Below, piece by piece: positions 50,400 through 61,910 of a stretch of DNA of 64,000 nucleotides. The position numbers and the translations under genes were made by a program. The DNA is from Mrakia gelida (lineage: Eukaryota > Basidiomycota > Tremellomycetes > Cystofilobasidiales > Mrakiaceae), in the NCBI GenBank assembly GCA_024345305.1, contig BRON01000005.1, positions 1,984,001 to 2,048,000 of the forward strand, in the 5' to 3' direction. Positions within the stretch are counted from its first letter, which is position 1, and every line of letters begins with the position of its first letter. The notes beneath the pieces were generated by a model, which did not search any database, was not told where the DNA came from, and saw only the letters and a program-made list of their open reading frames with translations.

Positions 50400-52620
50400 T
50401 TTCAGAAAAGTTCCGATTGCCTCCTTCTCTCCAGACCCAGTGAAGGTGTATCTGAGTTGCGAAACTATGATTCATTCGGCGGGTCAGGAGTACAAGGAAG
50501 TGATCGGAAGAATCTCAGAGATGAGACTCATGAGAGGATACAAAGAGGAGCGGTCGAGCCCAGACGCGTCGTCTTCTCCGTTCGAAGAGACCTAACCTCC
50601 TTCGGTCCCATCCTTCACCCGATCATGGATGACTATTGATTTCTCATGAGCGGGTTGAATACGGGTGAGAAAAGTGGGAAGTCTCCGAAAGACGAAAGAA
50701 AGAGAGGAAGAAAGCGAACGGCGACGCGTTTCGTTTGCATCAGATCCGACCACTGCACTGACCAAGCCTACTCAAATAACGATAGGGCGACAGGCCGATC
50801 TCGTGCGTATGGAGTAAGTTGCATCAGAGAGCAGTCGGAAGTGAATCCTCGAGGGAAAGAACGTTAAAGCGAAAAGCGAACAAACGATGACAACTGACGA
50901 GGTGCGACAAAACAGATCCGACCTCCCTGCCATCGCCATCTCAGCTGCGCTCACGAGATCGAAGACATTGTTCGCAGCTGAGCGAGACGGTCAGAGGTCG
51001 GAAATGACCTTGTCAACAAATGCGAGACGATAACGGACAAGGACGAAAGGAAGTCGCGTTCCTCGAACGAGATTCGACCCTTTCCTCAATCAACCAGACC
51101 TCATCACCAGTCCACCGAAGTCAGGTGGGGAGAAAGACAGGTAGGTCGAAAAGGGGCGGGTCGGACCTCGCTCGAGGGGCGCAAAAAGGAAAGGAAAGAG
51201 AGGAGAGTCAAGAGCGGCGACACGCTGCGATGTTTTGAGAGATATCCGACCTCCGTTCACTACCTCGTCACACGTTGGCGAGCGGATCGAAGAACGGGTC
51301 AGGAGGTAGCAGTAGAGGTCGGAAGTCTCCCGAAGCGAGAAGAAGGATTGATGAACGAGACGCGTCTCTCTCGTCCGAACAAGATTCGACCCGTGCGACC
51401 CCTTCTATCACCCGATGAACGAGTCACTTCTTAGAAGGATGTCGTGCGATGGGAGGAAGCCTGAGAGGGGAGGTTCGAGATCGCTTGAAGGGAGTCGAAA
51501 AAATCAGACGAAACGGATGAAAGACGAAAAAAAGAGTGACGACGCGACACGAAAAAGATCCGACCTCGCTACTTCTCATTCTGTACCTGATGGTCAGCGC
51601 GATGTGATGAGCAACAAGTACGAAAGCGAGAGGAGAGGTCGGAAACCCCTCGAAGCGAAAGGGGAGGGGGGGGTGGGGGGGGTGGCTCCGAAACCCGCTA
51701 AGCTCTCTGGAAAACGAGTGAGGAGGTGGAAGGCAAGGTCGGAACTCCAAACAACGTCGCAGATGAAGCAAATCCGAGAGAAGAAGCCGCGTCGCCTCGT
51801 CCGAACGAGATCCGACCTTACCAAACACTCTCAATACCCGGTAGAACTAACCGCTCGGATCAGACCCAATCGCTTGATAACGGGTGAGCAAGTGTGGCTG
51901 CAGAGGTCGGGAATTATCCGCTTCAACGGGAACGAAAAAAGAGAGAAGATAGAAGAGCGAAGCGAAACGAAGAGGGAAAAGACGCGCCGCTCTTGGGAGA
52001 GAGACCCGACCGTTCTGCTCCACACACCTGATGTCCAGAAGCCCGCCTCCTCACGAAGAGGGGCTCCTGGGGAGAACAGGTGTCGGAGGAAGCGAAAGAA
52101 GGTCGGGAATGAATCGTCCGTTCGAGAGCGACGACGCGCGTCGAGCTCGAGTTCGACTCTCTGGAGGAGGGGGAGTCTTCCTGAATGCTCCCTCGCTGTC
52201 TAGAATACCCGACCCCATCGTCCAGAACACCACCCGAGCATGGACTCCTTGGTTCCGACGGGGAAAGCGAGGTGCAAGAAACGGGTGGGCGTGTGGAGCG
52301 AGAGGGTCGGGAGGGTTGAGACGAGGAGAAGAGATGGGGAGAAGGGACAGGAAGAGGCTGGAAAGAAAGAGGTGGGTGGAGTGAGAGATAGGAGAGATAA
52401 GGAAATAGAAAGAGAAAAGGGAGAGATGACAAGAAAGAAGGGAGAGATGAGGGAACGAACGAGCTCGCGAGGCCCACGCTCCAACCTTTCCCCATCGCGA
52501 AGGATCCGACCGACCGTCGATGCACGCGCCACTTCAAGCGTGTAAGTCAATCCCCTTTTACGGGAAGTAACGTACACACGAGAGGTACGGCGAGGAAGGA
52601 AAGAAGGTCGGAAGCGTCGT
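50400..52620. repeat. Degenerate tandem array, period about 160 bp
   Basis: Two motifs that are inverted relative to each other alternate through this stretch. GATCCGACC-like motifs begin at about 50743, 50915, 51071, 51243, 51383, 51557, 51809, 52003, 52206 and 52503. GGTCGGAA-like motifs begin at about 50503, 50674, 50834, 50997, 51160, 51318, 51473, 51638, 51738, 51906, 52102, 52306 and 52607. The spacing of the second set is 155-171 for the first seven steps, then drifts. Flanking bases are partly shared (CCGAAGCGA after GGTCGGAA; CGTCCGAACGA before GATCCGACC). No believable gene overlaps: the longest frame (51415-52203) is Arg/Ser/Lys-rich and repeats RSDL because it translates the motif. 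Confidence 0.7.
51661..51684 (+). repeat. G-tract with quadruplex potential
   Basis: Runs of G interrupted by single A or T bases (GGGGA, then G8, T, G8, TGG) inside the tandem array. Four or more G runs in 24 bases could form a G-quadruplex on the + strand. Confidence 0.6.
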
Positions 52621-53520
52621 GATGAGGAAGGGAGGTGTGGAGTGGAGCGGAAGAAGAGGTGGAGCAAGGCTGGGAAAGAGATAGAGACGATGATGCGGAG
52701 AAAAAAAAGGGACGAAAGAAAGGGGAGTAATGAAAGAGAAGGCAGCATAGCTCCGTTGAAGAGCGTGGAGGGACGTCCGGAGGGGGATGGACGGGGCAAG
52801 GGAAGAGAGGAAGGAAAGGGACGTCGGTTGAGCTGCACTCCGTCCCACCCTTCTTCCTCTACCGGCACCCATTCCATCCGAGTCTCGAGCATCCCTCCAG
52901 AATGAGCCATAGGAAGAGAGAGGGCGAGAAGGTAGGGAGTGTCGTTCTATGGACGAATGGACGAGGAGGGAGACGAAGGGGGAGGGAGGGAGTTGAGCTC
53001 AAGCTCGTTCGAGTCGTCTCCCCTTCCCCTCAGCCGCTTCCGTCTCAGGCTGTTCGAACATAAAGTTGAAGGGAGCCTACGTCTACTGAGCATACACATC
53101 CTCCAATGCTGCTCGGAGGAAGACCAGTCGAGGGGAAGGGCGAGAGAGAACGAAGCAAAGGAGAGAAGGGAGGGAGATGATGATCGTTTGGAGCTCAAAG
53201 AGAAGGGAGGTCCTTCGTTGAGCCTGTCTCGCCCCCCTTTTTTCTGGCGAGAACAAATTTTCAGAAACTCGCTCATTCCCACCCCCTCTCTGAACAACCA
53301 TCTATACTTCTCTCTACCACCGAATTTTCCATCTTTCGACGTCACCAGATTTTGAATCTCCGCTCGCAGAGACTTTCGCTCTCGAGCTCCCTTCTCTCCT
53401 CTCCTCTTCTCTTCTTCAACGCCAACAAACCCTTTGGAAGGACACCCTCTCGTTCACCTACCCCTCTACACCCACCCTGCCCCTACCCCCACCAGCTCCC
53501 AAGGACTCGTCTCATTCGCC
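52621..53520. other. Intergenic upstream of TMA46
   Basis: No supported gene. The left part is purine-rich (GGAAGAGA-type sequence); the last 180 bases are C/T-rich, as expected of the TMA46 leader. Confidence 0.4.
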
Positions 53521-56278
53521 ATGCCTCCCAAGCAAGGAAAGGCCCAGAAGGCTCCTACCGTCGACAAGGTGAGCTCTCCCTCCGTCTTCGTCCCTTCTCC
53601 TCGTTCTTCCTCCTTCGTTCGTTCGAGCTGACTCTCCTTCATATACTTGTCATCAACTCGTTAACAGACTTTCGGAATGAAGAACGTTAGTCTCTCCCTT
53701 TCCTTACACCTCTTCGACTCGACGGTTCCCCTTCTCTTCTCCCGAGCTGACCATCTTTCCTTCTCTTCGTCCCCTCCTCTCCTTCGTCCTCGCCCTTACC
53801 CCTCCTCTCATCAATCATCAACCCTAACCCTTAACACCTTCCTAATGATCGCTCGACCCGCCCCTTCCTCAGAAAAACAAATCCGCCAAGGTCCAGAACA
53901 CGGTCGCTCAGATGAAGGAAGCCGCTTCGAGGAAGGGAAAGGCTCCAGAGGATGTGAGTCGACTCGTTCTCTCTTTCGATTCGTTTCGAGGGTTGGTTGG
54001 GAGGTGTTGAGGGTCCAAGGGAGCTACCTTGGGTGGTTTCTCCCTCGCTGGTGGGAGAGGAGTGGGGAAGGGGAAGCGAGCGAAGGCAAGGGAAGGAAGA
54101 GTTGAGCTCGAGGGAAGGAAGGAGAGGGGACAGGGAGCTGACGAAGAGAGCTGCTCTTCATCAAGGGATGGGAAGAGGGAGGCGAACGAGATCTGCATAG
54201 TAGAGGAAGGGCTACGAATACTCGGAGGTGGCGCTACTATACTCTTGGCGGTCGAGGAGGCACGGAAGAGCTCGTCGAGTTCAGTCTCGCGAGCTCGTTC
54301 CCTTTTCTCGACTCGACTCGACTCCCTTCCATCGACTCTCCTCGACCTCGCCCTGCTCGCTCGAATCCCTACTACACACGCTCTCACCCCATCCCCAACA
54401 AACACCACCTCATTCTCCTCGTTCCCATCTCCCTCCCCAAACCCTCACTGACTCCTTCGCCTTCCTCCTCCCTCCCCTCCCTCCCCCAGCTCCGCAAAGA
54501 AGAACAACGAGCACTCGAGAAGAAAGCTCGAGAGGACATCATCAAGCTTCAGAAGGCCGAGGCCGCTCTCAACAAGCCTCTTCAGGCTCAGAAGGTCGCG
54601 TTCGGAGTGGGTGAGTGTCAGCGAGCGACGAGAGGGGAGCGCGAGACGAGTACGAGAGAGCTGACTCGCGTCGACGCTGTTCGTTCGTTCGTTCGTTCGT
54701 TTCGACAGACCCCAAGACCGTTCTCTGCCAGTACTACAAGGCTGGATTCTGTGAGAAGGCTCAGAAGGTGGGCATCATTCGCGTCTCCTCTCCTCCCTTT
54801 CGTTCTTGTCCTCGTTCTCGTTCTCTTCGTCGCGCGTCTCTCGAGAGCTCACCTTCCTTTCCACTCTCACCCCTCGTTCGCAGTGCAAATTCTCCCACGA
54901 CAAAGACGTCGGTCGACGAGTAGAGAAGCGAAACCTGTACGCCGACGACCGAGGAGGAGCCGCCAACCCTGGAGCCGTCGATCCCAACGACAAGACCAAG
55001 GATACCATGGACACCTGGGACGACGAGAAGCTCGCGAAAGTCGTGCTTTCCAAGTATGGAAACCCGAAGACTACGACTGATGTGAGTGGGCGTGTGAGCG
55101 AAGCGGGTTTTGGCGAGATCGGGAGGGAGGGTGGGGAAGGGAGGGAAGGGGAGGGTGAGGAAGATGGGAGGGAGAGACGAGACCAGAGAGCTGACCCTTC
55201 GTGTGTTTCGCGTCGTTGCTCGTTCAGATCGTCTGCAAGCACTTCATCGAGGCTGTCGAGAAGGGATCGTATGGATGGTTCTGGGTTTGGTGAGTCTTCT
55301 GACCTCGTTCCGTCGTCCTCGTCGAACTTCGAGCTAACCCTTTCCCTCCTTCCCTCCTCAGCCCCAACGGAGACGAGTGCTTCTACCGGTTCGTCTCTTT
55401 CGTCTCATTTCAACCCACTCTGAGCTTCGTTTCGGGTGATGCGAGCGGCTCCGGCGAACGAAAGCTGACCTTCCCACCCTCCTTCCGACTCGCAGACACG
55501 CGCTTCCTCCAGGCTTCGTTCTCAACTCGGAGAAGAAGAAGAAAGAGGCTGCCGCCAAGGCCCAGGTCATCACGTTGGAGGAGTTCTTGGAAAGCGAGGT
55601 GAGTCCCCCCCATCCCATCCCTTTCCTTCGTTTCGTTTCGTTTCGTTTCGTTTCGCTCGCGATGAGACGCGTCCGAGAACTGACAACCCCCTTCCTCCCC
55701 CTTCCCTTCCCCTTCGCTCCCCCCTCTCTCCACCCCCATCCTCGTTTTCTCTCAGCGACACAAACTCGGAAAGAATCTCACCCCGGTCACGGAGGAGTCG
55801 TTCGCCATCTGGAAGAAGACGAGAGTCGACAAGAAGACGGCCGAGGAGGAGGTGCAGAACAAGCTCAAGGGGGCGGCCGCTCAGGGTGGAAAGTTGACGG
55901 GTATGAGTGGAAGGGATCTGGTGAGTCGCACCTTCGTTTCTCTTCTCGAACGCGAAACTGACCCCTTCCCTCCCTCCCTCCCATCCTCTTCCCAAACAGT
56001 TCACCTTCAACCCCGACTGGTTCAAGGACGAGGACGGCGAGGACAACGCCGAGGACGAGGTCGATCTCGACCAGTACGAGCGACACTCCGAGAACGGTGG
56101 ACCCGAGGGGAACCACGAGGATCAAGAGGAGGAGGAGGAGGACGAGACCGAGGAGGCGGAGATGGAGGAGGAGAACGAGGGAGCCGACGTCGAGGAGAAG
56201 CTGAAGGACTTGACCCTGAGTGGCAAGGCGGATGGGGAAGAGGATGGTGGGAAGATGAAGGATGTTGTGGAGGGTTAA
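53521..56278 (+). CDS. TMA46: Tma46/ZC3H15-type CCCH zinc-finger protein (DRG family regulator)
   Basis: Translation-associated protein that binds and stabilises a DRG-family GTPase on ribosomes. It starts [20 protein letters not shown] and has many small exons. The first CCCH finger is [19 protein letters not shown], spacing C-x7-C-x5-C-x3-H. The second runs from [13 protein letters not shown] to [11 protein letters not shown], with C-x5-C-x3-H at its end. [15 protein letters not shown] and [14 protein letters not shown] follow, as in the DFRP1/Tma46 family. The C-terminus is very acidic and ends in KMKDVVEG. Introns in this gene carry TTCG and TTTCG repeats. Confidence 0.93.
54680..54702 (+). 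repeat. TTCG microsatellite in a TMA46 intron
   Basis: About five and a half tandem copies of TTCG immediately before an intron acceptor. Such TTCG/TTTCG runs are common in introns across the window and may act as the polypyrimidine tract. Confidence 0.7.
55631..55655 (+). repeat. TTTCG microsatellite in a TMA46 intron
   Basis: Five tandem TTTCG units inside an intron, preceding its AACTGAC branch site. Confidence 0.7.
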
Positions 56279-56593
56279 GCTGTCTTGATAGCTCGTTTCG
56301 TTTGATCTCTCTCGTTCGCTCGTCGTCGTTGTTCTCGTTCTTCACTTTCTCTTGCATTTCTCTCTTCCTTTGCCTCGCTTTCTCTACGATCTTGCTTGTC
56401 CGTGCTACGCTACCTTGCTCTTGCCTCGTGCCACCCTTCCTTGCCTCCCTCACGAAGCGAAAGCGAAAACTAAAAGCAAGATGAACAAAGACTTCGCGTC
56501 TCGCTCTGTCTTGCCCTCTCGCCCCTTCTTGCGTCGCGTCCGAGTTCTAGAGAGCGTGTGATGTATAAAGACTCCACCAACCCAATTCTAGCA

Positions 56594-59500
56594 CTAAGGC
56601 GTCCCCTTGACCAACCTGATCCTCCTACTTCCCTCGCTGCTCTCCCCACTCCCTCCCACGACCCTTCCAACAAACTCGCCCCGCTGGATCCTCGCGATCG
56701 TAGCAGCTCCTCCGAGAGAGGTCTTCCACCAATCGGTGGCGAGAGGTCCGAGCCAGTAGAGGGAGCCGGATTGGGAATCGGAGGTGATGTTGACGCCCGA
56801 GGAGGAGATGGAGCGGGAGTAGGAGGCGAGGGAGGTCTGCGAGGGGAGGGAACGAAGGGAGGAGGGGAGGTGAGGTTAGAGGACGCGAATGCACCGAGAA
56901 GAGGCGTGGGAGCGAGGTGAGACGATGGACTCACGTCTACGTAGTCGAGCTTGTTAACAGACGAAGCACCGAATCCAGTGACGAGTCCAGTGGAGAGGTA
57001 CTGAAGCGACGCTCCAGCGTTCTGACTCGATTTGATCGTTGAGCCTGAGCCGATTCCAGCGAGACCTGATCCGAATTCGGTTCGATCGTAGGCATGGTTG
57101 ACGGTGGTAGCGTAGATGGTGTCGCCGGCGTCGTTCTCGGTTCCGATGTAGGAGAGGGAGAGAGCTGGAAGGAAGGGACGACGAGAGGGAGGGGAGAGAC
57201 GTGTCGAGAAGAGGAGGTCAGCGCGAGCGAGGAACGAAGCGCGAAAGGAAGAGCTAGTATCGGAGGAGCGTGAGGGCTTACGGAAGCTGTAGGTGTCGGA
57301 GAGAACGGGAAGGAGGTTGTGGGTCGAGGACTGAGAGCCCGTCGTGAGTTGGGAGACCGTCTGTTGAAACGAGGAGGCAACAAAATCAGTAGAGTATTCG
57401 ATCGCTTGACGAGGGATTCAAGCCAACGGGAGAGATTCATGAGAACTTACCTGTCCAGCAGCGTTGTTGAAGTAGGTCTGTAGCGAGGACAAGGAAGAGA
57501 GGGGGAGGAAATGGTCAGCTCGTCGCGTCGGGCCTTCCTGCTCGCACCCACTCAAATCGAAAGAGATCTGAAGATTGAACTCACCTGAGTGTTCTCATAC
57601 CCCAACTGCTGCTTCCAAACCACCGTTGTCGACTTCCCATCACCAGTCTTGACCGTTCCCGAGGTCGTCAACTCTCTCGTCGCCTTAACCGTCACGTTCA
57701 CAGCCGTCCCATCCGGAGAGACAGTTCCAGAGATGGTAGGGTCGATGAAGGGAGTAAGAGGAAGAGAGGTGAGTTTGCCGGTGGTGGGGAGTTTGGAGGA
57801 AGACAGAATGATTTGGACTGAGAAGGAGGGAGGGAAGGGGACGACGCGACGAGTTCTCGTCAGCGACGAGCTCAAAGGGGCGAGCGAACGAAAACACACA
57901 GAGAGACGAAGAAGACCGAACTCACTGTTCCCTCCCAAGAACCAGTTCGAAAAAGTCGAATGACCAGCTCCCATCCCAGCGACGGAGAGCCCAAAGACGT
58001 GAGGCAAGCCGTCGGAGAGAAGACCGAGGAAAGGAGAGACGTCGATGGTGTAGGTGGGTTGAACGAAGGATCCGTAGGCTGAGATAGGTCGCCACATGAG
58101 AGGGTCTGGTGCAAAAGACGGTGGAGAGCTGAGTGAGAAATGCGTCTAGGGGAGAAGAAAGAGGGGAAAGGGCGAGGAGGAGGGACGCACTGATTCCTCC
58201 GGTGAAGATGACGGCTAGAACGAAAGGGAGAACGCGAGAGTCAGCCTCGCGAGGACGATGGTGTAGACGTAGAAGAGGAAGTGCACGAACGGTAAGGCCA
58301 GACGACTCCAGCGAGGATACCTGTTTGAGAGAAGATCGAAGGATGTGGTCAGGCGAGAATCGACGAACTCGAATGGCTGGGTCAAAGACGTCGCACTCAC
58401 CATCAATTCGAAGCTGAACCTCTCTGAAAGGACCTGTACCGGACGCAGACCCAGCGGGAACCTTGTCGAGATATCTGCGTGCGAGAAAGAAAGAAGCAGG
58501 AAGAGGTCAGCTTCGCGTTCTCGAATCGACGCGACTTCGACTCGACGACGTCTCTCGACTCTTCCTTTCCCGCAACGATTCGTCAAACTCACTCGTCAGC
58601 GATGTTCCAGTACCTGTTACAACCCAAAAGCCAACTTTAAGTCAGCATGCGTCTCTCCATCCTCAGCCTCACTCTTCCTGCCTCGACTCCCTCCCTCTCC
58701 GCGTCCAGCTCAAATGACTCACCAAAACTCCTCCGCCGCTCGCCGTGATCTCCACCCACGCACTAGCCGCGTTCCTCGGGAGGGTGACCGAGACGTTCTT
58801 CTCAGGAGGAGGGCTGAGAGGTTTGGGACCTGTGCTGGTGAAGTCGGTGAGCGGCAGGATGAGGTCGGCGACTTTGGGTTTGGGAGCGAGCAGGGTGGAA
58901 GGGTAGAAGGTCGCGGTGAGGGTGATTTCGAAGCCTGCGTCGACTCCCTGTGAGGTGTAGAAAGGAAGAGAGTGGTGGGTTAGTAGGGAAGGGGGGGACG
59001 AACAGGGAGAAGGAGGGAGGGAGTGGGAGGGAGGGAGAAGAGTCGACACGTCGAGGGAGGACGGGTTGAGCTGCTTCAAGTTCGAGAGCGATCTGGAGCC
59101 ACTCACGTAGTTGAAGTCGATGACGTTGCCGAGGTTGAGAACGATCTCAGTTGGAGCAGCGAAGAGAGGGATGTACTTCGAGACGTCCTGACGAGAGCGA
59201 AAAGGAAGGACGAAAGTTAAGTCAGTTCGAACCTAGACCTCTCGACGCGACGAAAACGAAACGAGGGAGCCGAGAACTGACCTTGAACACACTCCAGACG
59301 ATCCCGTTGGTTCGAGTAGGCTCGGCAGTAGAGGTTCTCCAGACTGAAGCGAAGGTGAAGAGAACGAGAAGCAAAGAGATCAGCGATCGACGTGAGAACC
59401 ATGAGCTTGACGAAAGGTCGAGAAAGCGAGCTCACCTTCAATCCTCCAACGAAGACAGTTGAGAGTCGATCGTATTGAGTCTGACGCGACGAGAGGGTGA

Positions 59501-60143
59501 AATAAAAGAGGTCAGCATGGCGCTCTTGTCGGAGGGAGAGAAGGGAAGACGGGCTCTCGCAACCATCGACACCGAGCTCGACGAGCGACGAGGGACGAGC
59601 AAGAAGAAACGAGACCGACGACTCACTCCTCTCGACGTTCCAGTGAAGTTCATAGTGACTCCGCTCCAGGATCCAGGAGTTCCGCACTTGGTGGGGGGCT
59701 GAAGAGCGTCCGAGGCGAAAGAAGAGGGGACGAGAGGAGGCAGGAAGGTGAGCTTCGCTCTCGCTCTCGTTTCGTCCCTCGTTCCCTCCGCATCCTCTCC
59801 CTCTCCCTCTCCCTCTCCCACCAACGAACCAAATACCAGGAGAGGGGAAACTCACAGTGAACTGAACAATACTCGGATCGTCGTACGTGGTAAAGTTGTT
59901 GATGGTGATCAAAACGACGCAAGCCTTGGACTCTCCTCCTGCGAGCAGGTGAAGAGGAGGAGGTTGTTGGACCTGAAGGTTCCGGAGAGGAGCTCCTACG
60001 ACAGCACTGGCGCTGGCGGAGGGGGCCGCGGAAGCTTGACGACGGTGGTGGTGTCGAGTGGGAGGGGAGGCGGAGGTGGAGAGGGCAAGAGCGAGAAGAG
60101 TAAAGACCGTGGAGGAGAGATAAAGGAAGGCGGGGAGTCGCAT
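56594..60143 (-). CDS. Secreted peptide-N-glycosidase A-like amidase
   Basis: Predicted member of the PNGase A family (peptide-N4-(N-acetyl-glucosaminyl)asparagine amidase A), which removes N-glycans from glycopeptides. The minus-strand gene has many short introns. MRLPAFLYLSSTVFTLLALA is a signal peptide, so I chose ATG 60143. The mature part shows NNFTTYDDPSIVQFTPPTKC, TQYDRLSTVFVGGLKVWRTS, EPTRTNGIVWSVFKDVSKY, FWYWNIADEY and GPFREVQLRIDG. These match the family pattern of an N-terminal domain with carbohydrate-type fold. Later come DPLMWRPISAYGSF and NWFLGGN. The last exon reads TSLASYSRSI, then YWLGPLATDWW, and ends at 56594. Several Asn-x-Ser/Thr sites fit a secreted or vacuolar glycoprotein. 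Confidence 0.88.
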
Positions 60144-61910
60144 CGAGAGCGAGCGAGCGAGGCGACGAGGCTGAGAGGGGGAGGAAACATCTAACAGAGT
60201 CAGCTTTGAGGGAGAGACGAAGACGAGTACCTTTAACTCACGAATGGAATGAAGAGAAGAGGGAAGATGGGCGTTGTGAGAGAAGAGCGAGCGAGCGAAC
60301 CAACGCGTGTGTCCGACGGCGGCTTCGATACGGACGGACAGAACCCACGCGTGGCTCAGATGCCCATGAGGAGACGAGATGCTTATCTCTGCAGGGGTAA
60401 ATAGCGAACGGGCCGTCGTTAGCTTCGTTTTGATGAGGTCGGAGGGACGATCCGGGGAAGGACGAGGGAAAAGGAACGCACGCGTCGAGTTTGAGGGAAG
60501 GAGAGTCGAGAGTTGAAGATCGAGCGACGAAAGAACAGACTCGATCGTTGACTGTGATTGAGGTGATGAGCAAAGAGTCAAGATAGAAGATCAGAAGCGG
60601 CACATAATGAGAGAGGAGAGGGGAAAGGGTGGACAGCGAAAGGGAAAGAGCTCACCGAAAGAAGTGCGACTCGGACTCAAACGAGCTCGCTCAGCTCTTT
60701 GCCGATAACGAAGGAACGCAGTGACTCCTACAAGTCGCTGCTTCCTTCGTTTTCGAAAGCGGAGGGGCCGTTGGCGGAGAAGCGGGGTGAGCTCGACGTC
60801 GCGGTGTGAGGGCGTGAGGTCGACATCAGCTCTCCTTCCTTCCCTCTTGCCCCCGACTCGCATCCATCTCCGATCGAACGACACCTTAACCACCTGCGCA
60901 TCCAGCGATCCGTCGGCGACGTCCATATACCAGTGCGCAAGAGGCGGGCTGGCCGAGCTGAGCGTCGAGGAGGGAGAAGGAGTCCAAGGCGATGGATGGA
61001 AGGAGCGAGGTCGAGCTCAACGTCGAAGGCGAAAGAAGCAGGGAGCGAACGACGTCCATCCAAGGGAGACGCTCCTCACCATCGACACGAGGGTCATAGC
61101 GGGAGGGGTTCTTGACGATGTTGACGAGACCTGAAGAAGTATAGAACGAACGAATGAACGAAAGGTCAGCGTCCATCGTTTCGTTCGTTCAAGCTCGCTT
61201 CCACCTCCTTCCTTCCCCTCCCTCCCTCCCTTCCTCCCCCTCCCATCCCATCGACTCACCAACTTCCACCTCAGCATCTACATATGAGGGTCATTTCTAC
61301 GAGCGACGAGATCGATTCCTGCTAGAACGAACGAACGAGCGATAGAAAGGGGGAACGAGTCGACGTCAGCTCGAGCTCAACACCTCCTCCCTTCCTTCCT
61401 TCCCATCCGTCCGACGAGCGAGAGAACGAACGAGCGGACGAGCTGTACATCCAGCAATCAGAGGCAAAACGTCGCCTGATGCGATTCACCTGACTGAGAG
61501 AGAGGGAGGGAAAGCAGCCTGGAACGATGAACGACCAGAGGGAAGCGAAGCGAAGGTGAGCTCGACGTTCGTTTCGTTCGACTCCTCCTTCCTCGTTTAC
61601 TAACTCACCTTCTAAATCTATACACCGAGGGCCGACGCTGCCAAGACCGCCTCAGACCTCCGCGAAAAGTCCGACCACTGCGCGAGGTAGAAGAAGAGAA
61701 CGGGAGGAGTGAAGGGGGAGGGAGGAGGGGAGCGAGGGGAGAAGATGGCCGTTTGAAGTGAAGTCGAGGTTTCGTTCCGTCGGGTTACGTGACCGCTACA
61801 ATTTGTACATATATCTCCTTCGCAGCAGAGAGGCACCTTTCAATGCTGAGAGGAGAGAGGAAAGACTTGCTTGATCGAGGTCTCAGGTCTCGGGGCAAGG
61901 GAGGGAGGCG
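60144..61910 (-). other. Splice-signal-rich region without a clear protein
   Basis: Upstream of the amidase gene the minus strand shows repeated intron-like units: GTGAGT donor near 61610, GTGAATC near 61488, GTGAGT near 61258 with CTGACC and CTTCAG at about 61135, and GTGAGG near 61090. The pieces between are 20-60 nt. One exon reads GLVNIVKNPSRYDPRVD and a later one YMDVADGSLDAQVVKVSFD, but no single frame joins them into a recognisable protein. It may be a small multi-exon gene, 5'-UTR exons, or a noncoding spliced transcript. Nothing else is identifiable here. Confidence 0.3.

Noticed and set aside
51415..52203. 262-residue frame within the tandem array
   Set aside because: Composition is Arg/Ser/Lys-rich, it has no domain, and its repeated RSDL comes from translating the GATCCGACC repeat.
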